Assembly (NCBI GenBank): GCA_002403175.1
Contig: DHHG01000116.1
Span: forward strand, 1 to 15,068
From: Syntrophaceae bacterium UBA4778
Lineage (GTDB): Bacteria; Desulfobacterota; Syntrophia; Syntrophales; UBA4778
Direction: 5' to 3'
Length of the DNA: 15,068 nt
Shown here: piece after piece, positions 1 to 7,917 of the stretch
Layout: the number at the start of each line of letters is the position of its first letter
Position numbering within the stretch: position 1 is the stretch's first letter
Notes under the pieces: model-generated
What the model was told of the DNA's origin: nothing
What the model saw: only the letters and a program-made list of their open reading frames with translations
Database searches by the model: none
Made by a program: the position numbers and the translations under genes

Positions 1-60
1 GATAATTTGAGGATAGCGAATAGAATATTGAATTACAAGTAAAATGCATGTCGTCGGGTA

Positions 61-1398
61 TTAAAAGCCCATGATCCTCTCTGCAATCTTTTTGACTTTA
101 TCAATCGATTCAGCGATTTCGAAAGTTAGGAGCTTTCTATCCCTAACAACTATTTTCCCATCGATAATGACAGTAGTAACATCAGATCCCGATGCGGAAT
201 AGACAATATGCGAATATGGATTGTATATCGGAGTAAGATGGGGTTGCATCGAATCAATCAAGATAAGATCCGCTTTTTTCCCTATTTCGATGGAACCGAT
301 ATCCCGATCGAGCCCAAGGGCTTTGGCTCCATGGCGAGTCGCCATAAGCAGCACCGTAATATCATCAAGAACGGTGGGATCCATCGTTGAAACTTTATGC
401 ACCTTGGCGGCTGTATCCATTTCACGTAACATATCGAGATCATTGTTACTGGCACCACCGTCCGTACCCAGACCGATTGTAATGCCGCTCTTCAGCATTT
501 TGTGGACAGGCGCGATGCCGCAACCCAGCTTCATATTGCTTTCGGGAACATGAGAAACGTTTACACCTTTGTCAGCCAAGATCTCTATATCCTTTTCATC
601 CACCCACACGCAATGCACCGCAACAGTTGATTCATTGAGAACTCCCAGGTTCCGAAGATAGCATACGGGAGATTCACTTCCCTGATCATTTATTTTTGTT
701 ACCTCATCACTGGTTTCAGCCACATGAATAAAATATTGCAGATGTGATGATTCGGCACAATCTTTCATGCACCTGAGGGTACGAGGAGAGCATGAATACG
801 GTGCATGACAGAATAGGGCAGGGGTAACGAGCGGGGAAAAATCGCTCATTTGCCTGATAAAGCCCTCGGCCTGTTTTATATGTTGTTTTATCGCATGGTC
901 ATCGGGTTGTGGAAAATCAATAAAACCTTCAGCGACGACGGCCCGTATACCTGCCATCACGGCAGCTCGCGCCACCTCACTTTCAAAAAAATATCCATCA
1001 GCAAATGTAGTTGTTCCGGAAAGGAGCATCTCTGTAACGGCAAGTATTGTCCCATGATAAACCATCTCCCTGTCGACATATTTGGCTTCGGCCGGAAAGA
1101 TATTGTTATTCAGCCATTCCATAAGAGGCAGATCATCGGCCATCCCCCGGAAACAAACCATAGGGGCATGGGTATGTGTATTGATCAGGCCCGGCAGAAT
1201 GAGACAGCCCGATGCATCCATTTTTTCATTGGCGACATAGGAAGCCGAAGAGAGTGATTGATTTTCAATTAAAACAAACCTACCATCCCGAATGCCGATA
1301 ACAGCATCATTTATGACGCATAAGTTATCATCTAAGGTGACGAGAGTACCGCCTGTGATCAAAATATCTAGATTGGAATGATCATTATATGAAGGCAT
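61..1398 (-). CDS. Amidohydrolase, MTA/SAH deaminase-like (second gene of tandem pair)
   Basis: A 445-residue metal-dependent amidohydrolase of the MtaD/SsnA/TrzN group, probably cytoplasmic. Family members deaminate 5'-methylthioadenosine, S-adenosylhomocysteine or 5'-deoxyadenosine to the inosine analogues. The TIM-barrel metal ligands are visible: H75 and H77 (motif HTHAPM), H225 with catalytic E228 (HVAET), a further His at H262 (VHCVW), and D313 (LGTDGGASNN). The signature PESNMKL follows H283. Length and the N-terminal small beta domain (ILITGGTLVT) are normal for the family. The gene starts 4 nt after the stop of the paralogue at 1403-2728, so co-transcription and probably translational coupling are expected. 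No strong Shine-Dalgarno lies close to ATG 1398, but no other in-frame start fits. The exact substrate cannot be told from sequence; a guanine or chlorohydrolase-like activity is a less likely alternative. Confidence 0.9.
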   Translation of the reverse strand: MPSYNDHSNLDILITGGTLVTLDDNLCVINDAVIGIRDGRFVLIENQSLSSASYVANEKMDASGCLILPGLINTHTHAPMVCFRGMADDLPLMEWLNNNIFPAEAKYVDREMVYHGTILAVTEMLLSGTTTFADGYFFESEVARAAVMAGIRAVVAEGFIDFPQPDDHAIKQHIKQAEGFIRQMSDFSPLVTPALFCHAPYSCSPRTLRCMKDCAESSHLQYFIHVAETSDEVTKINDQGSESPVCYLRNLGVLNESTVAVHCVWVDEKDIEILADKGVNVSHVPESNMKLGCGIAPVHKMLKSGITIGLGTDGGASNNDLDMLREMDTAAKVHKVSTMDPTVLDDITVLLMATRHGAKALGLDRDIGSIEIGKKADLILIDSMQPHLTPIYNPYSHIVYSASGSDVTTVIIDGKIVVRDRKLLTFEIAESIDKVKKIAERIMGF

Positions 1399-1402
1399 TG
1401 TT

Positions 1403-2728
1403 TCAGATATGGAAGCTTTCCTTTATTTGCATGGCAATTTCCCTAACTTTCGCCATTACCTCATTTTCATCAATTGTCATAAGTCTTCGGTTTTTCATTA
1501 CAATTTTCCCATGTATCAAGACGGTTTCGACATCACTGCCTTTAACCGAATAGACCAGATGGGAATACTCGTTGTATAGCGGAATGAGATGCGGTTTCTC
1601 GAAATCGAGAACGATAATATCGGCTTTCATCCCGGGCCTCAACGAGCCGATCTTAGCTGCCAAGCCAAGCGCTTCCGCACCTGAACAGGTTGCCATACGA
1701 GTAACAGATCCGGCATCCATCACGGTCGGATCGAGTCGGTGCGCCTTGTGTATCTTGGCGGCCATGTCCATTTCCTGAAACAAATCTAGATTGTTATTGC
1801 TGGCACATCCATCCGTTCCGATGCCAATTTTAATCCCAGCACTGATCATATCCGGAACAGGTGCAACACCTGAAGCCAGTTTCATATTGCTTTCGGGATT
1901 GTGAATGATCGAAGACTTTTGACGTGCAAACATTTCAATATCGCTCTGAGTCATGTGCACGCAATGAAAGCCGATGAACCGATCATCAAGAAAACCATAG
2001 TCTCTTAAAAAAGAGGTTGGGCCCTTTTCGAATTTTTCAGAGAGACATTTCAATTCGGATATTGTCTCCAGATAGTGGATGCCAAAAGGGCAATCATGTT
2101 TATCGGCAAGGCCTTTTGCGTCGCGAAGCAGCTCTGGAGAACAGGTGTACAATGAGTGCGGCTCGACAATGATATTGATCAAAGGATCATTACGCCATTT
2201 TTCAATGAGCATTTCAGTATATTCGAGTCCTTCCTGTGGGGTTCTGTAATTAGGGGAGGGGAAATCAAAAAGGACCTCACCAACCAGACATCTCATCCCA
2301 GCAGATTGAGCAGCACGTGCTACTTCGTCTTCGAAGATATACATGTCGCAGAAAGTGGTTGTGCCAGAACGGATCATTTCGGCACAAGCCAATAGAGTTC
2401 CCCAGAAGACAAAATCACGATTGACGTGCTTGGCTTCCGCGGGAAAGATATAATTGTTCAGCCAGTCTTCCAGGCGCAAATCATCTGCCATTCCTCTAAA
2501 GCACGTCATGGCGGTATGCGTATGCCCATTGATCATTCCTGGCATAATGATACAGCCGCTGCCATCGATCACTTCCTGAGCGTGAAATTCTTTTTCGATT
2601 TCCTCTCTGGTATCTATTTCGGTTATACATTCACCATTGATTACAATAGCGCCGTTTCTTACCGGTTTTTCACCCGGGACCATGGTCAGAATGGTTCCTC
2701 CACTGATCATTACGTCTGCTTTCTTCAT
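1403..2728 (-). CDS. Amidohydrolase, MTA/SAH deaminase-like (first gene of tandem pair)
   Basis: A 441-residue paralogue of the downstream gene, with the same architecture and probably related chemistry: hydrolytic deamination of SAM-derived adenosines. Metal and catalytic residues seen are H69 and H71 (GHTHTAM), H218 and E221 (IHYLET), H255 (FHCVH) and D306 (IGTDGCASNN). The PESNMKLASG block matches the textbook MtaD signature more closely than the neighbour's PESNMKLGCG does. The start is ATG 2728, with AAGGAA at 2735-2740 in minus orientation and good spacing. It is the promoter-proximal gene of the pair. Both copies keep all ligands, so neither looks decayed. They differ at positions next to the catalytic His (HYLET against HVAET), which may reflect different substrates. 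The family call is firm; the substrate is inferred. Confidence 0.9.
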   Translation of the reverse strand: MKKADVMISGGTILTMVPGEKPVRNGAIVINGECITEIDTREEIEKEFHAQEVIDGSGCIIMPGMINGHTHTAMTCFRGMADDLRLEDWLNNYIFPAEAKHVNRDFVFWGTLLACAEMIRSGTTTFCDMYIFEDEVARAAQSAGMRCLVGEVLFDFPSPNYRTPQEGLEYTEMLIEKWRNDPLINIIVEPHSLYTCSPELLRDAKGLADKHDCPFGIHYLETISELKCLSEKFEKGPTSFLRDYGFLDDRFIGFHCVHMTQSDIEMFARQKSSIIHNPESNMKLASGVAPVPDMISAGIKIGIGTDGCASNNNLDLFQEMDMAAKIHKAHRLDPTVMDAGSVTRMATCSGAEALGLAAKIGSLRPGMKADIIVLDFEKPHLIPLYNEYSHLVYSVKGSDVETVLIHGKIVMKNRRLMTIDENEVMAKVREIAMQIKESFHI

Positions 2729-2734
2729 TTAAAA

Positions 2735-2740
2735 TTCCTT
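2735..2740 (-). promoter_or_regulatory. Ribosome binding site of first amidohydrolase
   Basis: Read on the minus strand, AAGGAA lies 6 nt before ATG 2728. It confirms that start and makes this the entry point for ribosomes on the two-gene message, because the second gene has no comparably placed site of its own. Confidence 0.6.
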
Positions 2741-2782
2741 TTTTGCTAAATTACGTTCGAAAACAAATTCCAATGAAAATTC

Positions 2783-2809
2783 TTGACACGGTTTTTTAAA
2801 TACTATAGT
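2783..2809 (+). promoter_or_regulatory. Candidate sigma-70 promoter upstream of tRNA-Leu
   Basis: A perfect TTGACA (2783-2788) is followed after 15 nt by TATAGT (2804-2809), a five-of-six match to the -10 consensus. The spacer is short (16-18 is usual), which tempers confidence. It points towards the tRNA, whose 5' end is about 140 nt downstream, so the transcript would need 5' processing. The -10 lies in a self-complementary ACTATAGT, and a perfect 10-bp palindrome CTTTCGAAAG sits at 2811-2820, where transcription would begin. No clear minus-strand promoter for the amidohydrolases was found here. Confidence 0.45.
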
Positions 2810-2952
2810 TCTTTCGAAAGCGGAACGAAATAATCGGTGGAAATTCCGGAATAGCGTTCATCTGTTTGTTGGATAGGCTACATGCTTTGTGAGCGGGCCG
2901 GAATCCATTTAACTTGTCTGAAATTATTCTTTATTTTTCATCACTAATTCAT

Positions 2953-3040
2953 GCCTGGGTGGCGGAACTGGTAGACGCAAGGGACTTAAAATCCCTCGAT
3001 ACCTGGTATCGTGTCGGTTCGATTCCGACCCCAGGCACCA
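2953..3040 (+). tRNA. tRNA-Leu (anticodon UAA)
   Basis: An 88-nt tRNA gene with encoded CCA end. The acceptor strands GCCTGGG (2953-2959) and CCCAGGC (3030-3036) pair perfectly, followed by discriminator A and CCA. The anticodon stem AGGGA/TCCCT closes the loop CTTAAAA, giving anticodon TAA at 2987-2989, which reads UUA and wobble UUG. The T arm contains GGTTCGATTCC. The long variable arm (about 3000-3013) is typical of class II leucine tRNAs, and the D arm has the usual TGGCGGAACTGGTAGACGC pattern. It lies alone between two unrelated transcription units. Confidence 0.97.
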
Positions 3041-3136
3041 ATTATTTCTGGATCATTTAGATCCGCACTTAATTTTACTCACATTTGATAACAAGATTTT
3101 TTTTCGGCAAATCAAAAATAGCTGGATAAAAAATAC
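3041..3136 (+). other. Intergenic trailer after tRNA, weak hairpin only
   Basis: The stretch between the tRNA and the glycogen operon promoter holds no supported gene. A 5-bp hairpin GGATC-ATTTA-GATCC (3050-3064) lies just after the tRNA. A run of eight T at 3097-3104 is more than 30 nt further on, so this is not a convincing intrinsic terminator. It may simply be the tRNA 3' trailer that is trimmed by RNases. Confidence 0.3.
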
Positions 3137-3167
3137 TTGACTACAAAAATATTCAATTGCATATTAT
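3137..3167 (+). promoter_or_regulatory. Candidate promoter of the glycogen operon
   Basis: TTGACT (3137-3142) is followed by CATATTATTA at 3160-3169. Using CATATT gives a 17-nt spacer; using TATTAT (3162-3167) gives 19. The flanks are AT-rich. It lies about 80 nt ahead of the debranching enzyme start, the first gene of the plus-strand cluster. The same CATATTATTA string recurs in the thioredoxin promoter candidate on the other strand, which lends some support to a shared -10 type. Confidence 0.45.
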
Positions 3168-3248
3168 TAAAATATCGTCCTTTCAGTAATCTTCAGTATT
3201 TGCGGTTGATTCTATTATTAACAGTGATACAGGTTAACGGGAGATTGA

Positions 3249-5261
3249 ATGGACATAAGCTTTGACGAAAAAACCTGCCATAACATCAAAGAGGCCCTGA
3301 GGCTCGAATGGTTAGACACAAACGGCCTCGGCGGATATTCATCGAGCACAATCCTTAATTGCCACTCTAGAAGATACCACGGACTTTTGATTGCAAATCT
3401 GAGCAATCCGGTTGGAAGGTATGTTCTTCTTTCCAAATTCGAAGAATCGATTCTAATTAAAGGAAGGGAATTCTTCATCTCTTTTCATAAATATCCCGGC
3501 ATATTCTCCTCAGCGGGTTATAAATACTTAGTGAGATTCCAATACGATTTATTCCCCCATTTTGTTTATCAAATTGGAAACACCATTATACGTAAATCCA
3601 TTATGAGTTTGTATGGGGAAAATACGACACTCATAGAGTATTTTTGTGAACGCTCTGACGAACCTTTGAAACTGCAGTTGAAACCTTTTATAGCATTCCG
3701 CGATCATCACGCATTGAGCAAAGAAAATTTATCGCTTCACGTAAGGACCTATAATGCAAAGAATGGGTTTAAAATTCAGCCTTATGACGGAATGCCACCT
3801 TTATTTCTTCAGTCCAGCATAAAATCAATATTCTATCCCTCTCCCATGTGGTATCGAAATTTTGAGTATATAGTTGAAGCTGAAAGAGGATTCGATTTTC
3901 ATGAAGATCTATTTTTACCCGGAGTTATTGAGCTGAATATGTCCGAAGGAGATTCAGTAATCATATCGGCTTCTACGCAGAGTTTATCTGCTATACGGAA
4001 CGCATGGGAAGGTGAAAAAGAAAGGCGTCAGAAATCCCGGGAAACGTCGGTTGCTTTCACAAAATCTTTTAAAAAAAATCTAGATCGCGACCTTCTCCTG
4101 ACCTTGGTCGAACAAGCAAAACAATTTCTCATTAAACAGCCGGTAAAAGGAAAGATCGCCCGCCCCACAATTATTGCCGGTTATCATTGGTTTACAGATT
4201 GGGGCAGGGATACTCTTATTTCATTGCCCGGACTGACATTCTGTATTGATCAGCATGATAAGGGAATAGAAATCCTGAAATCTATTGGTAGTTATGAAAA
4301 AAACGGTTTACTGCCAAACTATTTTGCGGAAAACGGAAAAGACCACGCCTATAACTCGGTAGATTGCTCACTCTGGTATTTCTGGGCAGTTCAGCAAATG
4401 TTGCTGTATACGGGTGATCTGGATACGATTCGAAAAGTAATGTGGCCGGTGATGCTCCGAATTTTTGAAAAATTCAAGGTCGGCACTGACCATGGAATCT
4501 TTATGAGTAAGGATGGATTGCTCCATGCCGGCAATGAAAGAACCCAGCTTACCTGGATGGATGCGGTTGTGAATTCAGTTCCCGTTACGCCGCGCAATGG
4601 ATATCCTGTCGATATAAATGCATTATGGTACAATGCAGTGTGCTTTATTGATGAGCTTGCCGGAAAGTTTGGCAAAGAAAGGTATCGCTGCCCGGAACTG
4701 ATCCGTCAAATAAAGGAAAGCTTTAATAAAACATTTTGGATAGAAAAAGCTTCCTATTTGGGTGATGTTTTCCATAATGATGTACTTGATCCTGCGTTCA
4801 GGCCCAATCAAATTTTTGCTGTCTCTCTTCCATATTCGCCTTTAGATCAGATTCAAGCTAAAAAATTAGTTGAAATGGCTTCTAAAGAACTTCTAACGCC
4901 ATTTGGAATAAGAACACTCTCACCAAGAGATAAGGCCTACCAAGGCAAATATTCCGGAGATGCATCGAATCGTGATTCAGCTTATCATCAGGGTACGGCA
5001 TGGCCATGGTTGGTAGGCCATTTCGGAGAAGCTTATATCAATGTTGCGGATAATAAGGGTGCAGCCCGTGAGTTTCTCCTGAATACAATGCGCAATTCAT
5101 TGAAATTTCATCTTATGGATGCAGGACTCTGTTCGGTTTCGGAAATATTTGACGGTGATCCGCCTCATCTAGCTAACGGTTGTATTGCTCAGTCCTGGAG
5201 TGTAGCAGAAGTAATCCGATTGTACATTTTATGCACTCATGGGAAAAAAACTTATTCATGA
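3249..5261 (+). CDS. Glycogen debranching enzyme, GH133 amylo-alpha-1,6-glucosidase type
   Basis: A 670-residue cytoplasmic enzyme expected to hydrolyse alpha-1,6 branch points left after phosphorylase has shortened glycogen outer chains. The N-terminal domain (about 1-270) opens with the debranching-enzyme signature EWLDTNGLGGYSSSTI and RRYHGLL. The C-terminal (alpha/alpha)6-barrel domain (about 290-665) has HWFTDWGRDT with D317 and D321, RNGYPVDINALW, and SEIFDGD with E632, the probable catalytic acid region. Length matches archaeal/bacterial GH133 proteins and is unlike GH13 GlgX. GGGAGA at 3239-3244 precedes ATG 3249. It is the first gene of the cluster, 49 nt before the glycosyltransferase gene. 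Family assignment is secure; a purely hydrolytic rather than transferase activity is inferred from family membership. Confidence 0.93.
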   Translation: MDISFDEKTCHNIKEALRLEWLDTNGLGGYSSSTILNCHSRRYHGLLIANLSNPVGRYVLLSKFEESILIKGREFFISFHKYPGIFSSAGYKYLVRFQYDLFPHFVYQIGNTIIRKSIMSLYGENTTLIEYFCERSDEPLKLQLKPFIAFRDHHALSKENLSLHVRTYNAKNGFKIQPYDGMPPLFLQSSIKSIFYPSPMWYRNFEYIVEAERGFDFHEDLFLPGVIELNMSEGDSVIISASTQSLSAIRNAWEGEKERRQKSRETSVAFTKSFKKNLDRDLLLTLVEQAKQFLIKQPVKGKIARPTIIAGYHWFTDWGRDTLISLPGLTFCIDQHDKGIEILKSIGSYEKNGLLPNYFAENGKDHAYNSVDCSLWYFWAVQQMLLYTGDLDTIRKVMWPVMLRIFEKFKVGTDHGIFMSKDGLLHAGNERTQLTWMDAVVNSVPVTPRNGYPVDINALWYNAVCFIDELAGKFGKERYRCPELIRQIKESFNKTFWIEKASYLGDVFHNDVLDPAFRPNQIFAVSLPYSPLDQIQAKKLVEMASKELLTPFGIRTLSPRDKAYQGKYSGDASNRDSAYHQGTAWPWLVGHFGEAYINVADNKGAAREFLLNTMRNSLKFHLMDAGLCSVSEIFDGDPPHLANGCIAQSWSVAEVIRLYILCTHGKKTYS

Positions 5262-5310
5262 GTCCAGTCATTCAGAACAGAATATTCCCCAAACAGAATA
5301 AGGAGCAAAA

Positions 5311-6576
5311 ATGCGCGTACTGATGCTGGGCTGGGAATTCCCGCCATTCATAAGTGGAGGACTCGGCACTGCCTGTTTTGGAATAACCAAAGCACTTTCA
5401 GACAAAAATGTGGAAATATTATTTGTTCTGCCTAAGATTAAATCTCCTGATAGGCAGTCTCATGTTGAAATGATTTCTGCAAGTGAAATTCCGATCCCCA
5501 AAGGGAGTTTGGAGACAGGATATTTCCTGAACCAAATAGAATTCCATACTATCGATTCCATCATCAGACCATATATGAATCAATTAGAATATCGAAGGCT
5601 TACCACTGAAAGCAGGAATGTGACTGAAAAGGATGAATTTTGCGTTTTGTCCGGTGATTACGGCGCAGATTTGGTGTTTGAATCATACAGGTTCGGACAG
5701 GTAGTCGGGAAAGTTGCCCGGGATAGAAAATTCGACATCATTCACGGTCATGATTGGTTAACAGCGCTTGCCGGCATAGAGGCAAAGCGAATCAGTGGCA
5801 GCCCATTCATATATCACGTACATGCCCTTGAGTTTGACAGGAGCGGCGAGAATATAGATCAGAACATTTATGATATTGAACGACTGGGCATGCAATACGC
5901 TGATCATATTATCGCGGTTAGCAACTATACGAAGAATATGATTACGAATCGTTATGGAATCAGTCCTGAAAAAATTACGGTTGTGCATAATGCTGTGAAT
6001 CGCGAGGAACGTGCCAGCATGGAAATCCCGATCAAAAGAAAAGGAGAAAAAATCGTTCTTTTCCTGGGGCGAGTTACTTTTCAGAAAGGGCCGGATTATT
6101 TCATTGAAGCCGCGTCAATCGTCCTGAAGCATTTGCCTAATGTTAATTTTATCATGGCGGGAACAGGAGATATGTGGCCCGCAATGATCGAGCGGGTGGC
6201 TCAACTCGGAATGGGAAAAAGATTCCATTTTCTTGGTTTTATTTCAGGAGTCCAGATAGAGCAAATTTTTGCAATGAGTGATTTATATGTCATGCCGAGT
6301 ATTTCTGAACCATTTGGCATAGCACCACTTGAAGCGATGCTACATGATGTGCCGGTCATTATTTCCAATCAATCAGGAGTTTCTGAAATACTGAACAATG
6401 TTTTAAAAGTCGATTTCTGGGACACAAGGGAGTTAGCAAATAAGATCATTTCGGTTCTGTCGTATCCTGCATTATCCGATGAACTCGTTTCGAGTTCACG
6501 CGAATCACTTCGCACCATTCATTGGGAGGATACGGCAAAAAAAATAATTTCTGTATACAATCAATCTATTCAATAG
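5311..6576 (+). CDS. Glycogen-synthase-like glycosyltransferase (GT4 with GT5-type N-terminus)
   Basis: A 421-residue GT-B glycosyltransferase. The N-terminal Rossmann domain begins with MLGWEFPPFISGGLG, the starch/glycogen-synthase-type (Glyco_transf_5) acceptor and nucleotide-sugar loop, and has HGHDW further on. The C-terminal domain contains LGRVTFQKGPDYFIEAA and the retaining EX7E motif E333-PFGIAPL-E341. In this gene neighbourhood it probably extends or primes alpha-1,4-glucan from a nucleotide glucose, but GT4 enzymes have many substrates and sequence alone does not prove that. The start is firm: AAGGAG at 5300-5305, 5 nt before ATG. It lies 49 nt after the debranching gene and 10 nt before the GH57 gene, so it sits inside one operon. 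It is distinct from the GT3 synthase domain encoded further downstream. Confidence 0.85.
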   Translation: MRVLMLGWEFPPFISGGLGTACFGITKALSDKNVEILFVLPKIKSPDRQSHVEMISASEIPIPKGSLETGYFLNQIEFHTIDSIIRPYMNQLEYRRLTTESRNVTEKDEFCVLSGDYGADLVFESYRFGQVVGKVARDRKFDIIHGHDWLTALAGIEAKRISGSPFIYHVHALEFDRSGENIDQNIYDIERLGMQYADHIIAVSNYTKNMITNRYGISPEKITVVHNAVNREERASMEIPIKRKGEKIVLFLGRVTFQKGPDYFIEAASIVLKHLPNVNFIMAGTGDMWPAMIERVAQLGMGKRFHFLGFISGVQIEQIFAMSDLYVMPSISEPFGIAPLEAMLHDVPVIISNQSGVSEILNNVLKVDFWDTRELANKIISVLSYPALSDELVSSSRESLRTIHWEDTAKKIISVYNQSIQ

Positions 6577-6586
6577 TGGAGAGAAT

Positions 6587-7795
6587 ATGCCTTCTATCTG
6601 TTTGTGCTTTCAAGTCCACCAGCCGTTGCGTCTCAGGAATTACTCCTTCTTTGATATTAATAATGATCATGATTACTTTGACGACGATAGTAACAGGCTT
6701 ATTCTGAACAAGGTTGCTGAGAAATGCTATCTGCCCGCGAATGAAATCATGTTGAAGCATATTAATACGTATAAAGGTGAATTCAAGATTGCGTTCTCAA
6801 TTACAGGTGTTCTTCTCGATCAGCTAGAGCGATATAATATGAAAGTCTTGGACAGTTTCAAAAGAATGGCTGATACGGGGTGTGTGGAATTTCTGAATGA
6901 GACGTATTATCATTCTCTCGCATTTCTTTTTTCAAAAAAAGACTTCAAAGAACAAGTCCGAATGCATAAAGAGAAAATTAAAAAACTCTTCGGCCAGACA
7001 GCTAAAACATTTAGAAATACGGAAATGATCTATAATAATGAACTTGCTAAAGAAGTAGAGGCTCTGGGGTACAGGGTCATTCTGACCGAAGGAGCAGACC
7101 AGGTATTGGGCTGGCGAAGTCCTAATTATGTTTATCAGCCGATTGGATGCCTGAAATTGAAGTGCCTCTTAAAGAATTACAGATTATCTGATGATATTGC
7201 ATTCCGGTTTTCCAACCAAAACTGGGCGGAATATCCATTGACATCTGAAAAATATGCAGGATGGTTACATGAAATCAATTCAACGGGAGAAGTGATAAAT
7301 TTGTTCATGGACTATGAGACGTTCGGAGAGCATCAGTGGGAAGAGACTGGCATCTTTCGATTCCTTGATTCGCTTCCTGAGCAGATCTTGACGCATTCCG
7401 ATTTTGAATTCCTCACCCCTATTGAAGTTGCCAAGAAATATCAGCCGGTCGCACAACTGGATGTCCCCCGATTTATCTCCTGGGCTGATGTTGAAAGAGA
7501 TCTGACAGCCTGGATAGGAAATCACATGCAGAATGACGCAATCGAAACTCTCTATTCCATGGAGAAGAAAATACGGAAAGAAAATAACGATTCTTTACTC
7601 AATTTATGGAGATTGCTGCAAAGCTCGGATCATTTCTATTATATGTGTACTAAATGGCATGCAGATGGAACTGTCCATAAATATTTTAACCCCTACCGAT
7701 CTCCTCATGATGCATATATCAACTATATGAATATTCTGGCAGACCTATCAAACACCTTGGACGATATTCCACAATCAAAGCTCGTCAAAGTATAA
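6587..7795 (+). CDS. Glycoside hydrolase family 57, alpha-amylase-like
   Basis: A 402-residue GH57 protein without signal peptide, expected to act on alpha-1,4-glucan in the cytoplasm. Conserved family regions appear in order: H11-QP near the N-terminus, a GCVEFLNETYYHSL block, FRNTE with the probable nucleophile E146, and MDYETFGEHQW with the probable acid/base D242. The length suits the short archaeal/bacterial alpha-amylase-type subgroup; GH57 branching enzymes are usually over 500 residues. With no other branching-enzyme candidate here, a branching or transferase role cannot be wholly excluded. GGAGAG (6578-6583) overlaps the end of the preceding gene's trailer, 3 nt before ATG. Gene spacing of 10 nt indicates tight coupling with the glycosyltransferase. 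Confidence 0.88.
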   Translation: MPSICLCFQVHQPLRLRNYSFFDINNDHDYFDDDSNRLILNKVAEKCYLPANEIMLKHINTYKGEFKIAFSITGVLLDQLERYNMKVLDSFKRMADTGCVEFLNETYYHSLAFLFSKKDFKEQVRMHKEKIKKLFGQTAKTFRNTEMIYNNELAKEVEALGYRVILTEGADQVLGWRSPNYVYQPIGCLKLKCLLKNYRLSDDIAFRFSNQNWAEYPLTSEKYAGWLHEINSTGEVINLFMDYETFGEHQWEETGIFRFLDSLPEQILTHSDFEFLTPIEVAKKYQPVAQLDVPRFISWADVERDLTAWIGNHMQNDAIETLYSMEKKIRKENNDSLLNLWRLLQSSDHFYYMCTKWHADGTVHKYFNPYRSPHDAYINYMNILADLSNTLDDIPQSKLVKV

Positions 7796-7838
7796 AGAAA
7801 GTGATATGTTGCAAATCGATTCGTCCTTATTCAATACA

Positions 7839-7868
7839 GGATTACACAGATGCTAAATACTGTAATCC
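7839..7868. repeat. Inverted repeat in the gap before the fusion gene
   Basis: GGATTACA (7839-7846) and TGTAATCC (7861-7868) are perfect reverse complements separated by 14 nt. They lie in the 119-nt gap between the GH57 gene and the synthase-phosphorylase gene, about 35 nt before its ribosome site. No T-run follows, so it is not a standard terminator. It could be an mRNA stem-loop or a regulator site; the function is unknown. Confidence 0.5.
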
Positions 7869-7917
7869 CGGATAAAAGAGAAATAATTAGTCGGGAAGAA
7901 ATCAGGAGAAATTTGTG

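Noticed and set aside
2882..2947. 21-codon frame just before the tRNA
   Set aside because: No ribosome binding site, no recognisable motif, and it ends a few bases before the tRNA; chance ORF.
2729..2952. SAM or SAH riboswitch upstream of the SAM-by-product deaminases
   Set aside because: Looked for on the minus strand; no recognisable conserved core or pairing pattern was found.
3097..3104. Run of eight T after the tRNA as an intrinsic terminator
   Set aside because: No stem directly precedes it; the nearest hairpin ends more than 30 nt upstream.
4071..4078. Run of eight A in the debranching gene as a programmed slippage site
   Set aside because: The frame continues with normal conserved domain content on both sides; encodes ordinary Lys-Lys-Asn in a linker.
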